NCBI GenBank assembly: GCA_032622095.1
Contig: CP136064.1
Span: 1,178,001 to 1,242,000 of the forward strand
Direction of reading: 5' to 3'
Source: Siphonodentalium dalli
Taxonomy: Eukaryota > Mollusca > Scaphopoda > Gadilida > Siphonodentaliidae
Length of the DNA: 64,000 nucleotides
A model generated the notes under the pieces. That model ran no database searches and was not told the origin of the DNA. It saw only the letters and a program-made list of their open reading frames with translations. A program made the translations under genes and the position numbers. This document shows positions 47,699 to 62,400 of this stretch, piece after piece (within the stretch, counting starts at the first letter, position 1; each line of letters opens with the position of its first letter).

Positions 47699-50600
47699 AT
47701 GGTGGAGTACGGTTGGATATTTTCAATTTTGCGCATGTTTCTCCATACCGCGCCATGTCAAATCTGCCCATATCCGAATCGGGTTGTCATTTACAATGAC
47801 TACAGAAAATAAATATCTTCATGTTGGAATGCAAATGTATGTTTAAAGGAACAGATGTATCTCAACTTAAAGGGACATAAGTAACACAGTCACCAACTTA
47901 AAGAGGTGTCTGATTTAGACTGGTTCCATGGTGGAGTACGGTTGGATATTTTCTATTTGGCGCATGTTTCTCCATACCGCGCCATGTCAAATCTGGCCCT
48001 ATCCGATTCGGGTTGTCATTTACAATGACTGCAGAAAATATATATCTTCATGGTGGAATGCAAATGTATGTTTAAAGAAACAGATGTATCTCAACTTAAA
48101 GGGACATAAGTAGCACAGTCACCAACTTTAAGGGGTATCTGCTATAGACTGGTTCCATGGTGGAGTACTGTTGGATATTTTCAATTTGGCGCATGTTTCT
48201 CCCTACCGCGCCATGTCAAATCTGGCCATATCCGAATCGGGTTGTCATTTACAATGACTACAGAAAATAAATATCTTCATGTTGGAAAGCAAATGTATGT
48301 TTAAAGGAACAGATGTAACTCAACTTAAAGGGACATAAGTAACACAGTCACCAACTTAAAGGGGTATCTGCAATAGACTGGTTCCATGGTGGAGTACGGT
48401 TGGATATTTTCAATTTGGCGCATGTTTCTCCATACCGCGCCATGTCAAATCTGGCCCTATCCGAATCGGGTTGTCATTTACCATGACTGCAGAAAATATA
48501 TATCTTCATGGTGGAATGCAAATGTATGTTTAAAGGAACAGATGTATCTCAACTTAAAGGGACATAAGTAACACCGTCACCAACTTTAAGGGGTATCTGC
48601 TATAGACTGGTTACATGGTGGAGTACGGTTGGATATTTTCAATTTTGCGCATGTTTCTCCATACCGCGCCATGTAAAATCTGGCCATATCCGAATCGGGT
48701 TGTCATTTTCAATGACTACAGAAAATAAATATCTTCATGTTGGAATGCAAATGTATGTTTAAAGGAACAGATGTATCTCAACTTAAAGGGACATAAGTAA
48801 CACAGTCACCAACTTAAAGGGGTATCTGCTATAGACTGGTTCCATGGTGGAGTACGGTTGGATATTTTCAATTTGGCGCATGTTTCTCCATACCGCGCCA
48901 TGTCAAATCTGGCCATATCCGAATCGGGTTGTCATTTACAATGACTGCAGAAAATATATATCTTCATGGTGGAATGCAAATGTATGTTTAAAGGAACAGA
49001 TGTATCTCAACTTAAAGGGACATAAGTAACACAGTCACCAACTTAAAGGGGTATCTGCTATAGACTGGTTCCATGGTGGAGTACGGTTGGATATTTTCAA
49101 TTTGGCGCATGTTTCTCCATACCGCGCCATGTCAAATCTGGCCATATCCGAATCGGGTTGTCATTTACCATGACTGCAGAAAATATATATCTTCATGGTG
49201 GAATGCAAATGTATGTTTAAAGGAACAGATGTATCTCAACTTAAGGGGACATAAGTAACACAGTCACCAACTTTAAGGGGTATCTGCTATAGACTGGTTC
49301 CATGATGGAGTACGGTTGGATATTTTCAATTTGGAGCATGTTTCTCCATACCGCGCCATGTCAAATCTGGCCATATCCGAATCGGGTTGTCATTTACAAT
49401 GACTGCAGAAAATAAATATCTTCATGTTGGAATGCAAATGAATGTTTGAAGGAACAGATGTATCTCAACTTAAAGGGACATAAGTAACACCGTCACCAAC
49501 TTTAAGGGGTATCTGCTATAGACTGGTTACATGGTGGAGTACGGTTGGATATTTTCAATTTTGCGCATGTTTCTCCATACCGCGCCATGTAAAATCTGGC
49601 CATATCCGAATCGGGTTGTCATTTACAATGACTGCAGAAAATAAATATCTTCATGTTGGAATGCAAATGTATGTTTAAAGGAACAGATGTATCTCAACTT
49701 AAAGGGACATAAGTAACACAGTCACCAACTTAAAGAGGTGTCTGATTTAGACTGGTTCCATGGTGGAGTACGGTTGGATATTTTCTATTTAGCGCATGTT
49801 TCTCCATACCGCGCCATGTCAAATCTGGCCATATCCGAATCGGGTTGTCATTTACAATGACTACAGAAAATAAATATCTTCATGTTGGAATGCAAATGTA
49901 TGTTTAGAGGAACAGATGTATCTCAACTTAAAGGGACATAAGTAACACAGTCACCAACTTTAAGGGGTATCTGCTATAGACTGGTTCCATGGTGGAGTAC
50001 GGTTGGATATTTACTATTTGGCGCATGTTTCTCCATACCGCGCCATGTCAAATCTGGCCATATCCGAATCGGGTTGTCATTTACAATGACTACAGAAAAT
50101 AAATATCTTCATGTTGGAATGCAAATGTATGTTTAAAGGAACAGATGTATCTCAACTTAAAGGGACATAAGTAACACAGTCACCAACTTAAAGGGGTATC
50201 TGCTATAGACTGGTTCCATGGTGGAGTACGGTTGGATATTTTCAATTTGGCGCATGTTTCTCCATACCGCGCCATGTCAAATCTGGCCATATCCGAATCG
50301 GGTTGTCATTTACAATGACTGCAGAAAATAAATATCTTCATGTTGGAATGCAAATGTATGTTTAAAGGAACAGATGTATCTCAACTTAAAGGAACATAAG
50401 TAACACAGTCACCAACTTAAAGAGGTGTCTGATTTAGACTGGTTCCATGGTGGAGTACGGTTGGATATTTTCTATTTGGCGCATGTTTCTCCATACCGCG
50501 CCATGTCAAATCTGGCCATATCCGAATCGGGTTGTCATTTACAATGACTACAGAAAATAAATATCTTCATGTTGGAATGCAAATGTATGTTTAAAGGAAC

Positions 50601-53600
50601 AGATGTATCTCAACTTAAAGGGACATAAGTAACACAGTCACCAACTTTAAGGGGTATCTGCTATAGACTGGTTCCATGGTGGAGTACGGTTGGATATTTT
50701 CTATTTGGCGCATGTTTCTCCATACTGCGCCATGTCAAATCTGGCCATATCCGAATCGGGTTGTCATTTACAATGACTACAGAAAATAAATATCTTCATG
50801 TTGGAATGCAAATGTATGTTTAAAGAAACAGATGTATCTCAACTTAAAGGGACATAAGTAACACAGTCACCAACTTTAAGGGGTATCTGCTATAGACTGG
50901 TTCCATGGTGGAGTACTGTTGGATATTTTCAATTTGGCGCATGTTTCTCCCTACCGCGCCATGTCAAATCTGGCCATATCCGAATCGGGTTGTCATTTAC
51001 AATGACTACAGAAAATAAATATCTTCATGTTGGAATGCAAATGTATGTTTAAAGGAACAGATGTATCTCAACTTAAAGGGACATAAGTAACACAGTCACC
51101 AACTTAAAGGGGTATCTGCTATAGACTGGTTCCATGGTGGAGTACGGTTGGATATTTTCAATTTGGCGCATGTTTCTCCATACCGCGCCATGTCAAATCT
51201 GGCCATATCCGAATCGGGTTGTCATTTACAATGACTGCAGAAAATATATATCTTCATGGTGGAATGCAAATGTATGTTTAAAGGAACAGATGTATCTCAA
51301 CTTAAAGGGACATAAGTAACACAGTCACCAACTTAAAGGGGTATCTGCTATAGACTGGTTCCATGGTGGAGTACTGTTGGATATTTTCAATTTGGCGCAT
51401 GTTTCTCCCTACCGCGCCATGTCAAATCTGGCCATATCCGAATCGGGTTGTCATTTACAATGACTACAGAAAATAAATATCTTCATGTTGGAATGCAAAT
51501 GTATGTTTAAAGGAACAGATGTATCTCAACTTAAAGGGACATAAGTAACACAGTCACCAACTTAAAGGGGTATCTGCTATAGACTGGTTCCATGGTGGAG
51601 TACGGTTGGATATTTTCAATTTGGCTCATGTTTCTCCATACCGCGCCATGTCAAATCTGGCCCTATCCGAATCGGGTTGTCATTTACAATGACTGCAGAA
51701 AATATATATCTTCATGGTGGAATGCAAATGTATGTTTAAAGGAACAGATGTATCTCAACTTAAAGGGACATAAGTAACACAGTCACCAACTTTAAGGGGT
51801 ATCTGCTATAGACTGGTTCCATGGTGGAGTACGGTTGGATATTTTCAATTTGGCGCATGTTTCTCCATACCGCGCCATGTCAAATCTGGCCATATCCGAA
51901 TCGGGTTGTCATTTACAATGACTGCAGAAATTATATATCTTCATGTTGGAATGCAAATGTATGTTTAAAGGAACAGATGTATCTCAACTTAAAGGGACAT
52001 AAGTAACACAGTCACCAACTTTAAGGGGTATCTGCTATAGACTGGTTACATGGTGGAGTACGGTTGGATATTTTCAATTTTGCGCATGTTTCTCCATACC
52101 GCGCCATGTCAAATCTGCCCATATCCGAATCGGGTTGTCATTTACAATGACTACAGAAAATAAATATCTTCATGTTGGAATGCAAATGTATGTTTAAAGG
52201 AACAGATGTATCTCAACTTAAAGGGACATAAGTAACACAGTCACCAACTTAAAGAGGTGTCTGATTTAGACTGGTTCCATGGTGGAGTACGGTTGGATAT
52301 TTTCTATTTGGCGCATGTTTCTCCATACCGCGCCATGTCAAATCTGGCCCTATCCGATTCGGGTTGTCATTTACAATGACTGCAGAAAATATATATCTTC
52401 ATGGTGGAATGCAAATGTATGTTTAAAGAAACAGATGTATCTCAACTTAAAGGGACATAAGTAGCACAGTCACCAACTTTAAGGGGTATCTGCTATAGAC
52501 TGGTTCCATGGTGGAGTACTGTTGGATATTTTCAATTTGGCGCATGTTTCTCCCTACCGCGCCATGTCAAATCTGGCCATATCCGAATCGGGTTGTCATT
52601 TACAATGACTACAGAAAATAAATATCTTCATGTTGGAAAGCAAATGTATGTTTAAAGGAACAGATGTAACTCAACTTAAAGGGACATAAGTAACACAGTC
52701 ACCAACTTAAAGGGGTATCTGCAATAGACTGGTTCCATGGTGGAGTACGGTTGGATATTTTCAATTTGGCGCATGTTTCTCCATACCGCGCCATGTCAAA
52801 TCTGGCCCTATCCGAATCGGGTTGTCATTTACCATGACTGCAGAAAATATATATCTTCATGGTGGAATGCAAATGTATGTTTAAAGGAACAGATGTATCT
52901 CAACTTAAAGGGACATAAGTAACACCGTCACCAACTTTAAGGGGTATCTGCTATAGACTGGTTACATGGTGGAGTACGGTTGGATATTTTCAATTTTGCG
53001 CATGTTTCTCCATACCGCGCCATGTAAAATCTGGCCATATCCGAATCGGGTTGTCATTTTCAATGACTACAGAAAATAAATATCTTCATGTTGGAATGCA
53101 AATGTATGTTTAAAGGAACAGATGTATCTCAACTTAAAGGGACATAAGTAACACAGTCACCAACTTAAAGGGGTATCTGCTATAGACTGGTTCCATGGTG
53201 GAGTACGGTTGGATATTTTCAATTTGGCGCATGTTTCTCCATACCGCGCCATGTCAAATCTGGCCATATCCGAATCGGGTTGTCATTTACAATGACTGCA
53301 GAAAATATATATCTTCATGGTGGAATGCAAATGTATGTTTAAAGGAACAGATGTATCTCAACTTAAAGGGACATAAGTAACACAGTCACCAACTTAAAGG
53401 GGTATCTGCTATAGACTGGTTCCATGGTGGAGTACGGTTGGATATTTTCAATTTGGCGCATGTTTCTCCATACCGCGCCATGTCAAATCTGGCCATATCC
53501 GAATCGGGTTGTCATTTACCATGACTGCAGAAAATATATATCTTCATGGTGGAATGCAAATGTATGTTTAAAGGAACAGATGTATCTCAACTTAAGGGGA

Positions 53601-56400
53601 CATAAGTAACACAGTCACCAACTTTAAGGGGTATCTGCTATAGACTGGTTCCATGATGGAGTACGGTTGGATATTTTCAATTTGGAGCATGTTTCTCCAT
53701 ACCGCGCCATGTCAAATCTGGCCATATCCGAATCGGGTTGTCATTTACAATGACTGCAGAAAATAAATATCTTCATGTTGGAATGCAAATGAATGTTTGA
53801 AGGAACAGATGTATCTCAACTTAAAGGGACATAAGTAACACCGTCACCAACTTTAAGGGGTATCTGCTATAGACTGGTTACATGGTGGAGTACGGTTGGA
53901 TATTTTCAATTTTGCGCATGTTTCTCCATACCGCGCCATGTAAAATCTGGCCATATCCGAATCGGGTTGTCATTTACAATGACTGCAGAAAATAAATATC
54001 TTCATGTTGGAATGCAAATGTATGTTTAAAGGAACAGATGTATCTCAACTTAAAGGGACATAAGTAACACAGTCACCAACTTAAAGAGGTGTCTGATTTA
54101 GACTGGTTCCATGGTGGAGTACGGTTGGATATTTTCTATTTAGCGCATGTTTCTCCATACCGCGCCATGTCAAATCTGGCCATATCCGAATCGGGTTGTC
54201 ATTTACAATGACTACAGAAAATAAATATCTTCATGTTGGAATGCAAATGTATGTTTAGAGGAACAGATGTATCTCAACTTAAAGGGACATAAGTAACACA
54301 GTCACCAACTTTAAGGGGTATCTGCTATAGACTGGTTCCATGGTGGAGTACGGTTGGATATTTACTATTTGGCGCATGTTTCTCCATACCGCGCCATGTC
54401 AAATCTGGCCATATCCGAATCGGGTTGTCATTTACAATGACTACAGAAAATAAATATCTTCATGTTGGAATGCAAATGTATGTTTAAAGGAACAGATGTA
54501 TCTCAACTTAAAGGGACATAAGTAACACAGTCACCAACTTAAAGGGGTATCTGCTATAGACTGGTTCCATGGTGGAGTACGGTTGGATATTTTCAATTTG
54601 GCGCATGTTTCTCCATACCGCGCCATGTCAAATCTGGCCATATCCGAATCGGGTTGTCATTTACAATGACTGCAGAAAATAAATATCTTCATGTTGGAAT
54701 GCAAATGTATGTTTAAAGGAACAGATGTATCTCAACTTAAAGGAACATAAGTAACACAGTCACCAACTTAAAGAGGTGTCTGATTTAGACTGGTTCCATG
54801 GTGGAGTACGGTTGGATATTTTCTATTTGGCGCATGTTTCTCCATACCGCGCCATGTCAAATCTGGCCATATCCGAATCGGGTTGTCATTTACAATGACT
54901 ACAGAAAATAAATATCTTCATGTTGGAATGCAAATGTATGTTTAAAGGAACAGATGTATCTCAACTTAAAGGGACATAAGTAACACAGTCACCAACTTTA
55001 AGGGGTATCTGCTATAGACTGGTTCCATGGTGGAGTACGGTTGGATATTTTCTATTTGGCGCATGTTTCTCCATACTGCGCCATGTCAAATCTGGCCATA
55101 TCCGAATCGGGTTGTCATTTACAATGACTACAGAAAATAAATATCTTCATGTTGGAATGCAAATGTATGTTTAAAGAAACAGATGTATCTCAACTTAAAG
55201 GGACATAAGTAACACAGTCACCAACTTTAAGGGGTATCTGCTATAGACTGGTTCCATGGTGGAGTACTGTTGGATATTTTCAATTTGGCGCATGTTTCTC
55301 CCTACCGCGCCATGTCAAATCTGGCCATATCCGAATCGGGTTGTCATTTACAATGACTACAGAAAATAAATATCTTCATGTTGGAATGCAAATGTATGTT
55401 TAAAGGAACAGATGTATCTCAACTTAAAGGGACATAAGTAACACAGTCACCAACTTAAAGGGGTATCTGCTATAGACTGGTTCCATGGTGGAGTACGGTT
55501 GGATATTTTCAATTTGGCGCATGTTTCTCCATACCGCGCCATGTCAAATCTGGCCATATCCGAATCGGGTTGTCATTTACAATGACTGCAGAAAATATAT
55601 ATCTTCATGGTGGAATGCAAATGTATGTTTAAAGGAACAGATGTATCTCAACTTAAAGGGACATAAGTAACACAGTCACCAACTTAAAGGGGTATCTGCT
55701 ATAGACTGGTTCCATGGTGGAGTACTGTTGGATATTTTCAATTTGGCGCATGTTTCTCCCTACCGCGCCATGTCAAATCTGGCCATATCCGAATCGGGTT
55801 GTCATTTACAATGACTACAGAAAATAAATATCTTCATGTTGGAATGCAAATGTATGTTTAAAGGAACAGATGTATCTCAACTTAAAGGGACATAAGTAAC
55901 ACAGTCACCAACTTAAAGGGGTATCTGCTATAGACTGGTTCCATGGTGGAGTACGGTTGGATATTTTCAATTTGGCTCATGTTTCTCCATACCGCGCCAT
56001 GTCAAATCTGGCCCTATCCGAATCGGGTTGTCATTTACAATGACTGCAGAAAATATATATCTTCATGGTGGAATGCAAATGTATGTTTAAAGGAACAGAT
56101 GTATCTCAACTTAAAGGGACATAAGTAACACAGTCACCAACTTTAAGGGGTATCTGCTATAGACTGGTTCCATGGTGGAGTACGGTTGGATATTTTCAAT
56201 TTGGCGCATGTTTCTCCATACCGCGCCATGTCAAATCTGGCCATATCCGAATCGGGTTGTCATTTACAATGACTGCAGAAATTATATATCTTCATGTTGG
56301 AATGCAAATGTATGTTTAAAGGAACAGATGTATCTCAACTTAAAGGGACATAAGTAACACAGTCACCAATATTAAGGGGTATCTGCTATAGACTGGTTCC
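47699..56400 (+). repeat. HOR block G: 19-mer (4351 bp), two tandem copies
   Basis: Copy 1 is 47699-52049 and copy 2 is 52050-56400. The order is N4, N5, fusion (42661 type), fusion (42890 type), GTAAAATC, consensus, AAGGGG fusion, the four A-family monomers, consensus-like with A114, M3, M4, M5-like, M6, M7, C72 with GGCTCATG, and M1-like with GAAATTATATATC. The private change GATGTAACTC is present near 48314 and 52665, exactly 4351 bp apart, which confirms the duplication. Copy 1 overlaps the end of block F, so the 19-mer is a younger amplification built from the 24-mer edge plus a five-monomer run of block B classes (M3-M7). Confidence 0.92.
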
Positions 56401-59400
56401 ATGGTGGAGTACGGTTGGATATTTTCAATTTGGCGCATGTTTCTCCATATCGCGCCATGTCAAATCTGGCCATATCCGAATCGGGTTGTCATTTACAATG
56501 ACTGCAGAAAATATATATCTTCATGTTGGAATGCAAATGTATGTTTAAAGGAACAGATGTATCTCAACTTAAAGGGACATAAGTAACACCGTCACCAACT
56601 TTAAGGGGTATCTGCTATAGACTGGTTACATGGTGGAGTACGGTTGGATATTTGCAATTTTGCGCATGTTTCTCCATACCGCGACATGTCAAATCTGGCC
56701 ATATCCGAATCGGGTTGTCATTTACATTGACTGCAGAAAATATATATCTTCATGTTGGAATGCAAATGTATGTTTAAAGGAACAGATGTATCTCAATTTA
56801 AAGGGACATAAGTAACATAGTCACCAACTTTAAGGGGTATCTGCTATAGACTGGTTACATGGTGGAGTACGGTTGGATATTTTCAATTTTGCGCATGTTT
56901 CTCCATACCGCGCCATGTCAAATCTGGCCATATCCGAATCGGGTTGTCATTTACAATGACTGCAGAAAATAAATATCTTCATGTTGGAATGCAAATGTAT
57001 GTTTAAAGGAACAGATGTATCTCAACTTAAAGGGACATAAGTAACACAGTCACCAACTTTAAGGGGTATCTGCTATAGACTGGTTCCATGGTGGAGTACG
57101 GTTGGATATTTTCAATTTGGTGCATGTTTTTCCATACCGCGCCATGTCAAATCTGGCCATATCCGAATCGGGTTGTCATTTACAATGACTACAGAAAATA
57201 AATATCTTCATGTTGGAAAGCAAATGTATGTTTAAAGGAACAGATGTATCTCAACTTAAAGGGACATAAGTAACACAGTCACCAACTTAAAGGGGTATCT
57301 GCAATAGACTGGTTCCATGGTGGAGTACGGTTGGATATTTTCAATTTGGCGCATGTTTCTCCATACCGCGCCATGTCAAATCTGGCCATATCCGAATCGG
57401 GTTGTCATTTACAATGACTGCAGAAAATATATATCTTCATGGTGGAATGCAAATGTATGTTTAAAGGAACAGATGTATCTCAACTTAAAGGGACATAAGT
57501 AACACAGTCACCAACTTAAAGGGGTATCTGCTATAGACTGGTTCCATGGTGGAGTACGGTTGGATATTTTCAATTTGGTGCATGTTTCTCCATACCGCGC
57601 CATGTCAAATCTGGCCATATCCGAATCGGGTTGTCATTTACAATGACTACAGAAAATAAATATCTTCATGTTGGAATGCAAATGTATGTTTAAAGAAACA
57701 GATGTATCTCAACTTAAAGGGACATAAGTAACACAGTCACCAACTTTAAGGGGTATCTGCTATAGACTGGTTCCATGGTGGAGTACTGTTGCATATTTTC
57801 AATTTGGCGCATGTTTTTCCATACCGCGCCATGTCAAATCTGGCCATATCCGAATCGGGTTGTCATTTTCAATGACTACAGAAAATAAATATCTTCATGT
57901 TGGAATGCAAATGTATGTTTAAAGGAACAGATGTATCTCAACTTAAAGGGACATAAGTAACACAGTCACCAACTTAAAGGGGTATCTGCTATAGACAGGT
58001 TCCATGGTGGAGTACGGTTGGATATTTTCAATTTGGCGCATGTTTCTCCATACCGCGCCATGTCAAATCTGGCCCTATCCGAATCGGGTTGTCATTTACC
58101 ATGACTGCAGAAAATATATATCTTCATGGTGGAATGCAAATGTATGTTTAAAGGAACAGATGTATCTCAACTTAAAGGGACATAAGTAACACCGTCACCA
58201 ACTTTAAGGGGTATCTGCTATAGACTGGTTACATGGTGGAGTACGGTTGGATATTTTCAATTTTGCGCATGTTTCTCCATACCGCGCCATGTAAAATCTG
58301 GCCATATCCGAATCGGGTTGTCATTTTCAATGACTACAGAAAATAAATATCTTCATGTTGGAATGCAAATGTATGTTTAAAGGAACAGATGTATCTCAAC
58401 TTAAAGGGACATAAGTAACACAGTCACCAACTTAAAGGGGTATCTGCTATAGACTGGTTCCATGGTGGAGTACTGTTGGATATTTTCAATTTGGCGCATG
58501 TTTCTCCCTACCGCGCCATGTCAAATCTGGCCATATCCGAATCGGGTTGTCATTTACAATGACTACAGAAAATAAATATCTTCATGTTGGAATGCAAATG
58601 TATGTTTAAAGGAACAGATGTATCTCAACTTAAAGGGACATAAGTAACACAGTCACCAACTTAAAGGGGTATCTGCTATAGACTGGTTCCATGGTGGAGT
58701 ACGGTTGGATATTTTCAATTTGGCGCATGTTTCTCCATACCGCGCCATGTCAAATCTGGCCCTATCCGAATCGGGTTGTCATTTACAATGACTGCAGAAA
58801 ATATATATCTTCATGGTGGAATGCAAATGTATGTTTAAAGGAACAGATGTATCTCAACTTAAAGGGACATAAGTAACACAGTCACCAACTTTAAGGGGTA
58901 TCTGCTATAGACTGGTTCCATGGTGGAGTACGGTTGGATATTTTCAATTTGGCGCATGTTTCTCCATACCGCGCCATGTCAAATCTGGCCATATCCGAAT
59001 CGGGTTGTCATTTACAATGACTGCAGAAATTATATATCTTCATGTTGGAATGCAAATGTATGTTTAAAGGAACAGATGTATCTCAACTTAAAGGGACATA
59101 AGTAACACAGTCACCAATATTAAGGGGTATCTGCTATAGACTGGTTCCATGGTGGAGTACGGTTGGATATTTTCAATTTGGCGCATGTTTCTCCATATCG
59201 CGCCATGTCAAATCTGGCCATATCCGAATCGGGTTGTCATTTACATTGACTGCAGAAAATATATATCTTCATGTTGGAATGCAAATGTATGTTTAAAGGA
59301 ACAGATGTATCTCAATTTAAAGGGACATAAGTAACACAGTCACCAACTTTAAGGGGTATCTGCTATAGACTGGTTACATGGTGGAGTACGGTTGGATATT

Positions 59401-62400
59401 TTCAATTTTGCGCATGTTTCTCCATACCGCGCCATGTCAAATCTGGCCATATCCGAATCGGGTTGTCATTTACAATGACTGCAGAAAATAAATATCTTCA
59501 TGTTGGAATGCAAATGTATGTTTAAAGGAACAGATGTATCTCAACTTAAAGGGACATAAGTAACACAGTCACCAACTTTAAGGGGTATCTGCTATAGACT
59601 GGTTCCATGGTGGAGTACGGTTGGATATTTTCAATTTGGTGCATGTTTTTCCATACCGCGCCATGTCAAATCTGGCCATATCCGAATCGGGTTGTCATTT
59701 ACAATGACTACAGAAAATAAATATCTTCATGTTGGAAAGCAAATGTATGTTTAAAGGAACAGATGTATCTCAACTTAAAGGGACATAAGTAACACAGTCA
59801 CCAACTTAAAGGGGTATCTGCAATAGACTGGTTCCATGGTGGAGTACGGTTGGATATTTTCAATTTGGCGCATGTTTCTCCATACCGCGCCATGTCAAAT
59901 CTGGCCATATCCGAATCGGGTTGTCATTTACAATGACTGCAGAAAATATATATCTTCATGGTGGAATGCAAATGTATGTTTAAAGGAACAGATGTATCTC
60001 AACTTAAAGGGACATAAGTAACACAGTCACCAACTTAAAGGGGTATCTGCTATAGACTGGTTCCATGGTGGAGTACGGTTGGATATTTTCAATTTGGTGC
60101 ATGTTTCTCCATACCGCGCCATGTCAAATCTGGCCATATCCGAATCGGGTTGTCATTTACAATGACTACAGAAAATAAATATCTTCATGTTGGAATGCAA
60201 ATGTATGTTTAAAGAAACAGATGTATCTCAACTTAAAGGGACATAAGTAACACAGTCACCAACTTTAAGGGGTATCTGCTATAGACTGGTTCCATGGTGG
60301 AGTACTGTTGCATATTTTCAATTTGGCGCATGTTTTTCCATACCGCGCCATGTCAAATCTGGCCATATCCGAATCGGGTTGTCATTTTCAATGACTACAG
60401 AAAATAAATATCTTCATGTTGGAATGCAAATGTATGTTTAAAGGAACAGATGTATCTCAACTTAAAGGGACATAAGTAACACAGTCACCAACTTAAAGGG
60501 GTATCTGCTATAGACAGGTTCCATGGTGGAGTACGGTTGGATATTTTCAATTTGGCGCATGTTTCTCCATACCGCGCCATGTCAAATCTGGCCCTATCCG
60601 AATCGGGTTGTCATTTACCATGACTGCAGAAAATATATATCTTCATGGTGGAATGCAAATGTATGTTTAAAGGAACAGATGTATCTCAACTTAAAGGGAC
60701 ATAAGTAACACCGTCACCAACTTTAAGGGGTATCTGCTATAGACTGGTTACATGGTGGAGTACGGTTGGATATTTTCAATTTTGCGCATGTTTCTCCATA
60801 CCGCGCCATGTAAAATCTGGCCATATCCGAATCGGGTTGTCATTTTCAATGACTACAGAAAATAAATATCTTCATGTTGGAATGCAAATGTATGTTTAAA
60901 GGAACAGATGTATCTCAACTTAAAGGGACATAAGTAACACAGTCACCAACTTAAAGGGGTATCTGCTATAGACTGGTTCCATGGTGGAGTACTGTTGGAT
61001 ATTTTCAATTTGGCGCATGTTTCTCCCTACCGCGCCATGTCAAATCTGGCCATATCCGAATCGGGTTGTCATTTACAATGACTACAGAAAATAAATATCT
61101 TCATGTTGGAATGCAAATGTATGTTTAAAGGAACAGATGTATCTCAACTTAAAGGGACATAAGTAACACAGTCACCAACTTAAAGGGGTATCTGCTATAG
61201 ACTGGTTCCATGGTGGAGTACGGTTGGATATTTTCAATTTGGCGCATGTTTCTCCATACCGCGCCATGTCAAATCTGGCCCTATCCGAATCGGGTTGTCA
61301 TTTACAATGACTGCAGAAAATATATATCTTCATGGTGGAATGCAAATGTATGTTTAAAGGAACAGATGTATCTCAACTTAAAGGGACATAAGTAACACAG
61401 TCACCAACTTTAAGGGGTATCTGCTATAGACTGGTTCCATGGTGGAGTACGGTTGGATATTTTCAATTTGGCGCATGTTTCTCCATACCGCGCCATGTCA
61501 AATCTGGCCATATCCGAATCGGGTTGTCATTTACAATGACTGCAGAAATTATATATCTTCATGTTGGAATGCAAATGTATGTTTAAAGGAACAGATGTAT
61601 CTCAACTTAAAGGGACATAAGTAACACAGTCACCAATATTAAGGGGTATCTGCTATAGACTGGTTCCATGGTGGAGTACGGTTGGATATTTTCAATTTGG
61701 CGCATGTTTCTCCATATCGCGCCATGTCAAATCTGGCCATATCCGAATCGGGTTGTCATTTACAATGACTGCAGAAAATATATATCTTCATGTTGGAATG
61801 CAAATGTATGTTTAAAGGAACAGATGTATCTCAACTTAAAGGGACATAAGTAACACCATCACCAACTTTAAGGGGTATCTGCTATAGACTGGTTACATGG
61901 TGGAGTACGGTTGGATATTTGCAATTTTGCGCATGTTTCTCCATACCGCGACATGTCAAATCTGGCCATATCCGAATCGGGTTGTCATTTACATTGACTG
62001 CAGAAAATATATATCTTCATGTTGGAATGCAAATGTATGTTTAAAGGAACAGATGTATCTCAATTTAAAGGGACATAAGTAACACAGTCACCAACTTTAA
62101 GGGGTATCTGCTATAGACTGGTTACATGGTGGAGTACGGTTGGATATTTTCAATTTTGCGCATGTTTCTCCATACCGCGCCATGTCAAATCTGGCCATAT
62201 CCGAATCGGGTTGTCATTTACAATGACTGCAGAAAATAAATATCTTCATGTTGGAATGCAAATGTATGTTTAAAGGAACAGATGTATCTCAACTTAAAGG
62301 GACATAAGTAACACAGTCACCAACTTTAAGGGGTATCTGCTATAGACTGGTTCCATGGTGGAGTACGGTTGGATATTTTCAATTTGGTGCATGTTTTTCC

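Larger units (their letters stand above)
39455..50446 (+). repeat. HOR block F: 24-mer (5496 bp), two tandem copies
   Basis: Copy 1 is 39455-44950 and copy 2 is 44951-50446. Each begins with the rare N5 version TTCGATGG. Each contains, in order, the 13 monomers of block E and then eleven more: N5; the fusion at 42661 or 48157; the fusion at 42890 or 48386; GTAAAATC; consensus; the AAGGGG fusion at 43577 or 49073; CATGATGG with GGAGCATG; GTAAAATC; TTTAGCGC with GTTTAGAGG; TTACTATTT; and a consensus-like monomer with A114. Homology stops at 50447, where an M3 replaces N5. The second half of the unit carries the A-family module otherwise seen at 7633-8548. At 5496 bp this is the longest period I can see here. 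Confidence 0.93.
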
